A DNA stretch of 11,901 nt from Bacillota bacterium (GTDB taxonomy: Bacteria; Bacillota; Clostridia; Christensenellales; CAG-138), in contig JAEZGQ010000249.1 of the NCBI GenBank assembly GCA_023416895.1, forward strand, positions 1 through 11,901. The letters are read 5' to 3'. Each line of letters begins with the position of its first letter. Position 1 is the stretch's first letter. A model generated the notes under the pieces. The model worked only from the letters and a program-made list of their open reading frames with translations. It ran no database searches and was not told where the DNA came from. The position numbers were made by a program, and so were the translations under genes. This document shows, piece after piece, positions 6,416 through 11,901 of this stretch.

Positions 6416-9400
6416 ACGAAAGAAATCCTCAAGCAAAGCGTCAAAAGCCCTGCCGCCGCGGCAGGCTATTCGTGCTGTTTCTTCGCCAAATCAAAGCATC
6501 CCTTGGTCGCTATCTTTCCATCGTCGTCATTACGGCGCTGGGCGTGGCCTTTTTTTCGGGTCTTCGCTCCATCGGCTCCGACATGCGCCTGACGGCGCAA
6601 ACGTACATGCAAAATGCGCGCTTTATGGATTTGCGCCTTCTTTCCACGGGCGGCTTCACCGACGACGACCTTGAAGTTGTACGCGGCGTTTCAGGCGTAT
6701 CCGAGGCGATTCCCGCCTATTCCGGCGAGGCCTTGGCACAGCTTTCCGACAAGGCACTTGCCGTGCGCTTTCATTCCCTCCCCGAGAACGGCGAGGAAAT
6801 GAACCTTTTGACCCTCCTCGAGGGACGCATGCCGCAGAAAAGCGGCGAGTGCGTCATGGACCCGTACTTCATGGGTAAATCCAGCCTCAGCGTCGGCGAT
6901 ACGGTGCAGTTTGCTACGGGTGGTGACGACGCACTTTCCGACATGCTCAAGACCGACCGCTTCACCATAGTGGGTGTTGTGCAGTCGCCGCTTTACATTT
7001 CCTTTGATCGTGGCGCAAGCACCGTGGGAAGCGGCGAAACCGACGCATACTGCTTTGTTTTGTTTGAGGATTTTTCGTATTCCGCATACACGGAGCTGAA
7101 CCTTGCTTTAGCGGGCAGCGACGCAATTGACCGCTACTCCTCCGGCTACGACGAACTTCTTTCGCCCGTTGAAGATGCATTGGAAAAAGCAGGCGTGGCG
7201 CGCAGCCAAATCCGCTATGAGGAAATTTACGCGGAGGGCCGTGAAAAGCTTGACGATGCCAAAAAGGAAGTGGCCGATGCCGAGAGGGAACTAGCAGACG
7301 CCGCGCAAAAACTCAAGGATGCACGCGCAGAGCTCGATAGCGGCTGGGCAGACTACCTTGAGGGCGTTGAAACCTTCAACGACCAAATCAAAAGCGGCAA
7401 GTCCGCGCTCAAAAAAGCGCGTGCACAGTATGAGGAAGGCCTTGCCGAATATGAAAATGGCCTTGCGGAATATGAAAGCGGCAAAAGTGACGCGCAAGCG
7501 CAACTGAGCGAAGCCGCCGCCAACCTTGAAGCGGGCCGTAAAGAATACGAAGCCGGCCTTGCCCAATATGCGCAGGCCGACCAATATTGCGCCGCGCTCG
7601 AAGGCGCGCTTTCCGCGGGCGATTCGCCGCAAACGGCCGCCGCGATCGGCGCCCTTGCGCCAAGCGCACAGGCGATTGACGCGGGGCTTTACGCCGCGCT
7701 TTCCTACTATGCGCAAAGCCCGAGCGCCGAAAGCTTTTCCGCCGCCTCACAGGGGGTGAGCGGTTTTCGAGCGGGACTTACAGAAAGCAAAAAAGCACTC
7801 GATGACTCAGCAGCGAAACTTGCAAGCGGCGAAGATCAGCTTGCCGCCGCGCGCGCGGAAACGAAAGCGCAGCTAAGCGAGGCACAAGCGAAGCTCACCG
7901 ACGCCAAGGCCAAGCTGGACACGGCCGCGCAGGAAATAGAAAAAAACGAGGCACGCCTTTCCCGCGCCGAGCGAAACGGGCAAAATGAGCTTGACGAAGC
8001 CAAGCAGAAGCTCGTTGACGGCGAGGCCGAATATGCGGATGGCAACGCGGAATACCTTGAAAAAAAAGCCGAGGCTGAGCCGGAGCTTAAAGATGCCCGC
8101 AAAGAAATTGCCGATGGCGAGCAGACACTTGCCGATTTAAAACTTCCCGAATGGTACGTGCTCAGTCAGGACGAAAACCTAGGCTTTAACAGCTTTGAAC
8201 AGGACACCGAGCGCATGGACGCGCTTAGCCAGGTAATTCCTGTGGTCTTTTTCCTCGTGGTGGCGCTTGTTGTGATGACCTCCATGACGCGCCTTGTGGA
8301 CAGCGACCGCTCCCACATCGGCACGCTGAAATCCCTCGGCTACACGAGGGCCTCCATTGCGGCGAATTACCTGTTTTACGCGGTTTCCGCGTCGCTTTTT
8401 GGCTGCGCGGCGGGTGCGGCCTTTGGGCCTGATCTTTTCCCACGCATCGTGTTTAACGCCTACACGGTGATGTACACCCTCCCACCGCTTCTCGTGCAGT
8501 ATGACCCCGTGCTTATGGTGCTTTCGGTGCTGGTTGCGGTTTTGAGTGCGGCGCTCCCTGCGTGGCTCGTATGTTTGAGAAGCCTCAAAAGTACACCCGC
8601 TGAGCTGATTCGTCCGCAGGCCCCTCGGCCGGGAAAACGCATCCTCCTAGAGCGCATCGGCTTTGTATGGAAACGTGTGAGCTTTTCGGAAAAAGTTTCC
8701 ATGCGCAACCTTTTCCGTTATAAAAAGCGCCTTTTGATGACGGTATTCGGCGTGGCGGCCTGCACGGCGCTCATGTTTACCGGCTTTAGCATCAACGACG
8801 CAATTACGCTCGTCATCCCCAAGCAATTTGAACAGCTTCAAACCTACGATTTAAAGTTGTCGCTCAAGAAAAGCCTCACCGAGGAACAGCAAGCAGGCAT
8901 TGATTCGGCGCTTGCGGCCGAGAAGGATGTTTCGCTTCGCACGACGCTGTCTCAAAAAAACATGGAAGTTACGGAAAACGGCTCTACTGTGACCGCCGTG
9001 CTCAACGTTCCTTTTGAACAAGACGCTTTTTCTGAATTCATCACTCTGCGCGAGCGCGTTTCCAAGCAGGCGCTCACGTTTGACGATAGCGGGGTTATCG
9101 TTACGGAAAAGCTTGCGGATATACTCGACGTAAGCGTGGGCGATACGTTTACCGCCGCCGATGGCGACGGCAACCGTTTTTCCTTCACAGTGAGCGGCAT
9201 AGCGGAAAACTATATCGCGCACTACATTTACCTAACCCCCGCGCTCTACGAAAAAACATTTGCGGAGCCCCCCGTGAAAAACACCATCCTCTGCAACCTT
9301 TCTTCCAAGGACGGTGCGGAGGCCATTTGTGAGCGTCTTTTGGCGGTGGACGGCGTATCCGCCGTATCGCTCACAAACCTTGCGCGCGGCAACATGCAAA

Positions 9401-9816
9401 AGGTGATGACGGCGCTTAGCGTAATCGTGCTGGTGCTTATCTTCTCGGCGGCGGCACTGGTGTTTGTGGTGCTTTTCAGCCTCAACACCATCAACCTTGA
9501 GGAGCGCGCGCGTGAGCTTGCCACTCTGAAGGTGCTTGGGTTTTACAACAGCGAGCTCGCCGCCTACATCTACCGCGAAAACGTGTGGCTGACGCTTCTT
9601 GGAATTGCTGCGGGGCTTTTGATGGGCGTGGGCTTACAGCGTTATGTGCTGATGACCACGGAAGTGAATCTTTTGATGTTCAGCCGCGACATACTGCCGC
9701 AAAGCTATTTATACTCTGCGGTGCTCACGCTCGTATTTGCGATGCTGGTGAACCTTTTCATGCTATCACACTTTAAAAAGATCGATATGGTATCCTCGCT
9801 CAAGAGCGTGGAATGA
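6409..9816 (+). CDS. FtsX-family ABC permease with a large extracytoplasmic coiled-coil hairpin
   Basis: A 1135-residue permease, much longer than a plain MacB/FtsX subunit. Membrane segment 1 lies at about 34-52. Residues about 55-265 form a MacB-like extracytoplasmic domain. Residues about 268-392 and 455-578 are two charged, alanine-rich helical stretches (repeats such as GLAEYE in 7-residue steps, and LxxAxxEL patterns) separated by a small non-coil segment, which predicts an antiparallel coiled-coil hairpin. The first FtsX domain with several membrane segments follows (about 605-745), including the DRSHIGTLKSLGYTR coupling segment, then another membrane helix (about 775-796), a second extracytoplasmic domain (about 800-1000) and a second FtsX domain (about 1005-1130) with the matching ERARELATLKVLGFY segment. 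The start is the ATG overlapping the ATPase stop, with GGAG eight nt upstream. The substrate is unknown; export or envelope remodelling is inferred from the family. Confidence 0.9.
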   Translation: MVNERNPQAKRQKPCRRGRLFVLFLRQIKASLGRYLSIVVITALGVAFFSGLRSIGSDMRLTAQTYMQNARFMDLRLLSTGGFTDDDLEVVRGVSGVSEAIPAYSGEALAQLSDKALAVRFHSLPENGEEMNLLTLLEGRMPQKSGECVMDPYFMGKSSLSVGDTVQFATGGDDALSDMLKTDRFTIVGVVQSPLYISFDRGASTVGSGETDAYCFVLFEDFSYSAYTELNLALAGSDAIDRYSSGYDELLSPVEDALEKAGVARSQIRYEEIYAEGREKLDDAKKEVADAERELADAAQKLKDARAELDSGWADYLEGVETFNDQIKSGKSALKKARAQYEEGLAEYENGLAEYESGKSDAQAQLSEAAANLEAGRKEYEAGLAQYAQADQYCAALEGALSAGDSPQTAAAIGALAPSAQAIDAGLYAALSYYAQSPSAESFSAASQGVSGFRAGLTESKKALDDSAAKLASGEDQLAAARAETKAQLSEAQAKLTDAKAKLDTAAQEIEKNEARLSRAERNGQNELDEAKQKLVDGEAEYADGNAEYLEKKAEAEPELKDARKEIADGEQTLADLKLPEWYVLSQDENLGFNSFEQDTERMDALSQVIPVVFFLVVALVVMTSMTRLVDSDRSHIGTLKSLGYTRASIAANYLFYAVSASLFGCAAGAAFGPDLFPRIVFNAYTVMYTLPPLLVQYDPVLMVLSVLVAVLSAALPAWLVCLRSLKSTPAELIRPQAPRPGKRILLERIGFVWKRVSFSEKVSMRNLFRYKKRLLMTVFGVAACTALMFTGFSINDAITLVIPKQFEQLQTYDLKLSLKKSLTEEQQAGIDSALAAEKDVSLRTTLSQKNMEVTENGSTVTAVLNVPFEQDAFSEFITLRERVSKQALTFDDSGVIVTEKLADILDVSVGDTFTAADGDGNRFSFTVSGIAENYIAHYIYLTPALYEKTFAEPPVKNTILCNLSSKDGAEAICERLLAVDGVSAVSLTNLARGNMQKVMTALSVIVLVLIFSAAALVFVVLFSLNTINLEERARELATLKVLGFYNSELAAYIYRENVWLTLLGIAAGLLMGVGLQRYVLMTTEVNLLMFSRDILPQSYLYSAVLTLVFAMLVNLFMLSHFKKIDMVSSLKSVE
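7213..8142 (+). other. Coiled-coil hairpin region inside the permease
   Basis: This stretch codes for about 310 residues rich in Ala, Glu, Lys, Asp and Leu with heptad spacing. There are two long arms (about 7213-7580 and 7770-8142) and a middle part (about 7581-7769) with a QTAAAIGALAPSAQ-type composition without clear heptads. Near 7432-7485 the heptad repetition is visible in the DNA as two closely similar GGCCTTGC-GAATATGAA units, which suggests growth by local duplication. Confidence 0.7.
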
Positions 9817-9840
9817 CCTGCATACTAGGCTTCTTTCTGC

Positions 9841-9870
9841 AAAAGGGTGCCCTTAAAAGGCACCCTTTTT
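9841..9870 (+). terminator. Intrinsic terminator of the ABC transporter operon
   Basis: An 11-bp stem (AAAAGGGTGCC at 9841-9851 with GGCACCCTTTT at 9859-9869) closes a 7-nt loop and continues into a T-tract, 24 nt after the permease stop. The left-arm A-tract may allow weak function on the other strand. Confidence 0.92.
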
Positions 9871-9906
9871 TATCAAGCGTTTTCCTTGGTTCGAGAAGCT
9901 GTACCG

Positions 9907-9934
9907 CACAGGGTATCATGCAACCTGTGTTTTT
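9907..9934 (+). terminator. Possible second, weak terminator
   Basis: CACAGG (9907-9912) pairs with CCTGTG (9924-9929) around an 11-nt loop and is followed by five T. The stem is only six base pairs. It would be a back-up to the strong hairpin 40 nt upstream. The rest of 9872-10059 holds short GC-rich palindromes (for example CCCGC/GCGGG near 9960-9980) but no credible gene. Confidence 0.35.
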
Positions 9935-10059
9935 ACATAAGCTCTATGGGGCAGCATCCCCCGCAGCACGTTACGCGGGAAGATGACAAGCAACGGGCGG
10001 ATATGAAATCCTTTCCTGCAAGAAAACCGTTTGAGGCACGGATCCTACAGTAAAAGAAA

Positions 10060-10085
10060 CGCCCCGCACATTGCCGTGCGGGGCG
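10060..10085 (-). terminator. Intrinsic terminator of the leftward surface-protein gene
   Basis: CGCCCCGCAC (10060-10069) pairs with GTGCGGGGCG (10076-10085) over a 6-nt loop, a 10-bp GC-rich stem. Read leftward it is followed by TTTCTTTTA, a good U-tail, 32 nt beyond the stop codon at 10118-10120. Confidence 0.9.
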
Positions 10086-10117
10086 CTTGACGTTTTATGG
10101 CTTCTGGAGTTCAGCCG

Positions 10118-11901
10118 TTATGCGTTGGCGGATGTTTGCTTGTCCTGCTCCTTCTTTTTGGAGCCTGCAACGATTGCCGCTACCACATACACCGCAAGGA
10201 TGAGAAGCTGCCAGATGGAGTACTTGTCCCAAATGTCCATCAGCTTGAGCGGCTGGGTGAGGAAGAAGAACACGATCGCTCCGATTGCGGCGATGATCGA
10301 AATCACCTTTGCGCCGGTGTGCTTGGAGCCCTTTTCGTTCTTGCCCGCTTCGGCAGCCTCCTGCTCCTTCTTGGAGGTCTTCTTGAACACGAGCACCACC
10401 GTGCCAATCACGGTCACGACCATGGCAAGAAGGTTCACAAGCGTCAGCAGATCGGCGCTGTTTTCGGGCTGTGCCTCAAGAGGCACTTCCTCGTCGGGGA
10501 TCTCAACAACAGGCTCATCGACGGGAGCGGGATTCAGAGGAACCTCCTCGTCGGGGATATCCACGACCTCGGGGCTGACGCTGGGCTCAACCGTGGGTTC
10601 CGTGGTCGTCGGCGGTGTCGCCGGTGTCGTCGGCGGCGTCGGCGGTGTCGTCGGCGGTGTCGTCGGCGGCGTCACGACGGGCGTGAAGGTGTAAATCGCG
10701 GCCACAACGAGGTCGCCGGTGATGTTGTTAAAGGCCTTATCCCAACCGTTAAAGGTGTAGTCGGCGTAAGCCGGAACGGTGGGGGCGGTTGCGCCATTGC
10801 CGTGTTGCACCTGCTGGCTGTCAAGCTGCGTGCCGTTAAGTCCGAGGAACGTTACGGTGTAGACTTTGAGCTGCCAGTGAGCGGTGAAGCTGCGGTCGCC
10901 CATGCTGCCCGTCGGAATCGTGACGGTCATAACCGGGGTCGTGCTTTCACCTTCTGTCCAGCCGAGGAAGTCGTAGCCTTCCCTCTCCGGGTCGTTTAGT
11001 GTGATCTCGTCGCTGTTCACGTTATAGGTAGCGGGGTTCGCGCCGTTCACGCCACCCTCGCCAAGGGTATAGGTAATGTTATACTGGTTCAGCTGCCAAA
11101 CCGCATACAGCGTTATGTTGCCGGTGGTCGAGTTGATGGCGTTACCGGTGGAACCGGCACCAACGCTCGCGGCCGCGGCCTCCTCATCGGCATCCCAGCC
11201 GAGGAACGTGTAGCCGAGCCTGTTGATGTCGCCCTGCGCCGCCGCGTCAAACATATCCTGCGGGTTTATGCCGCTGTAAAGGTAGGTGTCTACGGGGGTT
11301 GTGCCGCTGCCGCCGTTCAGGTTGTAGGAGACGCGGAACTCGTATTTATCGGCCACGCCGTCGCGGTCCGTATCTTCATCCCAAATGGCCGTGAAGGTCT
11401 TGTCACCCTGGGCGCCGGCTTCGATGCCTGTGACCACGGCTTGGTTTTCATCCTGCCACTCCACGAACACGTAGCCGTCCCTCGTCGGGTCGTCAAGCGT
11501 AATCGGGAGGGTGGTCACGTTATAGGTAGCGGGGTTCGCGCCGTTCACGCCGCCCTCGCCAAGGATATAGGTAATGTTATACTGGTTCGCCTGCCAAATC
11601 GCATACAGCGTTATGTTGCCAGTGGTCGAGTTGATGGCGTTACCGGTGGAACCAGCACCAACGCTCGCGGCCGTAGCCTCACCATCGGTATCCCAGCCGA
11701 GGAACGTGTAGCCGAACCGGTTGATGTCGCCCTGCGAAGCGGCGGTAAACGTGGACTGTGAACCGATGCCGCTGTAAAGCTTATTGTCCACAGGCGTTGT
11801 GCCGCTGCCGCCGTTCAGGTTGTAGGAAACGCGGAACTCGTCTTTGTCGGCTACGCCGTCGTGATCCGTATCCACTTCCCAGTTGGCAACGAAGTGCTTA
11901 T
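10118..11901 (-). CDS. Repeat-rich surface protein with InlB-type modules and C-terminal membrane segments (5' end off window)
   Basis: The visible 593 residues are the C-terminal part of an open frame that continues past the right edge. The GTG at 11873-11875 lies inside a repeat (preceded in frame by KHFVANWE) and is not a start. From the N-terminal side there are two 166-169-residue units, each opening with a calcium-loop motif (DTDHDGVADKDEF or DTDRDGVADKYEF) and holding two Listeria-Bacteroides/InlB B modules marked by YTFLGWD...ITLYAxWQ and GYxFxxW...FTAxW. Then come one diverged module (YTFNGWDKAFNNITGD), a Pro/Thr stalk, two IPDEEVPL motifs and three hydrophobic segments (about 10390-10455, 10255-10306, 10160-10225) split by Lys-rich loops, ending in a charged tail. 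It is a cell-surface protein, perhaps adhesive; the ligand is unknown. There is no LPXTG motif. It converges on the ABC operon. Confidence 0.85.
   Translation of the reverse strand, partial: KHFVANWEVDTDHDGVADKDEFRVSYNLNGGSGTTPVDNKLYSGIGSQSTFTAASQGDINRFGYTFLGWDTDGEATAASVGAGSTGNAINSTTGNITLYAIWQANQYNITYILGEGGVNGANPATYNVTTLPITLDDPTRDGYVFVEWQDENQAVVTGIEAGAQGDKTFTAIWDEDTDRDGVADKYEFRVSYNLNGGSGTTPVDTYLYSGINPQDMFDAAAQGDINRLGYTFLGWDADEEAAAASVGAGSTGNAINSTTGNITLYAVWQLNQYNITYTLGEGGVNGANPATYNVNSDEITLNDPEREGYDFLGWTEGESTTPVMTVTIPTGSMGDRSFTAHWQLKVYTVTFLGLNGTQLDSQQVQHGNGATAPTVPAYADYTFNGWDKAFNNITGDLVVAAIYTFTPVVTPPTTPPTTPPTPPTTPATPPTTTEPTVEPSVSPEVVDIPDEEVPLNPAPVDEPVVEIPDEEVPLEAQPENSADLLTLVNLLAMVVTVIGTVVLVFKKTSKKEQEAAEAGKNEKGSKHTGAKVISIIAAIGAIVFFFLTQPLKLMDIWDKYSIWQLLILAVYVVAAIVAGSKKKEQDKQTSANA
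10570..10690 (-). repeat. Pro/Thr-rich stalk coded by short GTCGGCGGTGTC-like tandem repeats
   Basis: On the plus strand this stretch is a run of 6- and 12-bp GTCGGC/GGTGTC units (clearest at 10609-10674). On the coding strand it gives TPPTTPPTTPPTPPTTP followed by TTTEPTVEPSVSP. Such stalks project surface domains from the cell envelope, and the short repeats are prone to length change by slippage. Confidence 0.8.
10871..11374 (-). repeat. 166-169-residue protein repeat, unit 2
   Basis: Starts at DTDRDGVADKYEF and ends at FTAHWQ. At the DNA level the block 11020-11374 is nearly the same as 11518-11872, offset by exactly 498 bp. The last module (NSDEITLNDPEREGYDFLGW onward) departs from unit 1 and is three residues longer. 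Confidence 0.9.
11375..11872 (-). repeat. 166-residue protein repeat, unit 1 (498 bp)
   Basis: Runs from the DTDHDG calcium loop to FTAIWDE. Its first 119 residues match unit 2 at about 102 positions by direct comparison. The remaining 47 residues (from TTLPITLDDP) are much less alike. The residues just upstream, HFVANWE, look like the end of another such unit beyond the window. Confidence 0.9.

Noticed and set aside
9847..10053. 68-codon plus-strand open frame after the permease
   Set aside because: It begins inside the terminator hairpin, has no ribosome binding site, and spans other palindromes.
10097..10999. Plus-strand open frame of 300 codons with Arg/Gly-rich runs
   Set aside because: It is antisense to the surface-protein gene; its RRCRRR runs are just the complement of the Pro/Thr stalk repeats.
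11873..11875. GTG as start of the surface-protein gene
   Set aside because: It sits within a repeat unit; the frame stays open upstream to the window edge with residues matching the end of a preceding unit, and there is no ribosome binding site.

Overview
The window looks like chromosomal DNA from a moderately GC-rich, low-complexity-free member of the Bacillota, most likely Clostridia. The reasons are the strong AGGAGG-type ribosome binding sites, consensus sigma-A promoters, what reads as a T-box leader, U-tailed intrinsic terminators, and a surface protein built from Listeria-Bacteroides (InlB B) repeats. No tRNA, rRNA, CRISPR array, transposase or phage gene was seen. The organism assignment is inference from these features, not from a database match.

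Left edge (1-317): a divergent control region without a protein gene. Leftward there is a perfect TTGACA-N17-TATAAT promoter (168..140), followed at once by the 5' half of a T-box riboswitch. It has a K-turn AGUA, an AGAGAG motif, a Stem I apical stem and a specifier loop that reads UGG (Trp). It runs off the window before its antiterminator and target gene. Rightward, a second strong promoter (231-259) faces the first gene cluster.

Rightward cluster (318-5374): a membrane-anchored M20-family metallopeptidase, a fused AroD-AroE shikimate-pathway enzyme, 4-alpha-glucanotransferase MalQ and a small glutaredoxin-like CPDC protein. Gaps are 24, 38 and 126 nt, and a clear terminator lies at 5467-5494. 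The first three genes probably share a transcript. The aromatic-pathway enzyme sits back to back with a presumed tryptophan-sensing leader, which suggests a loose aromatic amino-acid neighbourhood.

ABC transporter (5612-9870): its own promoter, a tandem 9-bp repeat over the start site, a leader hairpin just before the ribosome binding site, then a MacB/LolD-type ATPase overlapping by 7 nt a 1135-residue FtsX-fold permease. The permease carries a large extracytoplasmic coiled-coil hairpin, about 310 residues, between its first and second membrane segments. A strong terminator ends the unit.

Right edge (10060-11901, leftward, convergent with the transporter): the C-terminal part of a large surface protein. 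It has 166-residue repeats, each opening with a calcium-loop motif (DxDxDGxxD) followed by two InlB-type beta modules, then one diverged module, a Pro/Thr stalk, two IPDEEVPL motifs and three transmembrane segments. Its start lies beyond the window. The transporter and the surface protein are the least ordinary parts of the window.
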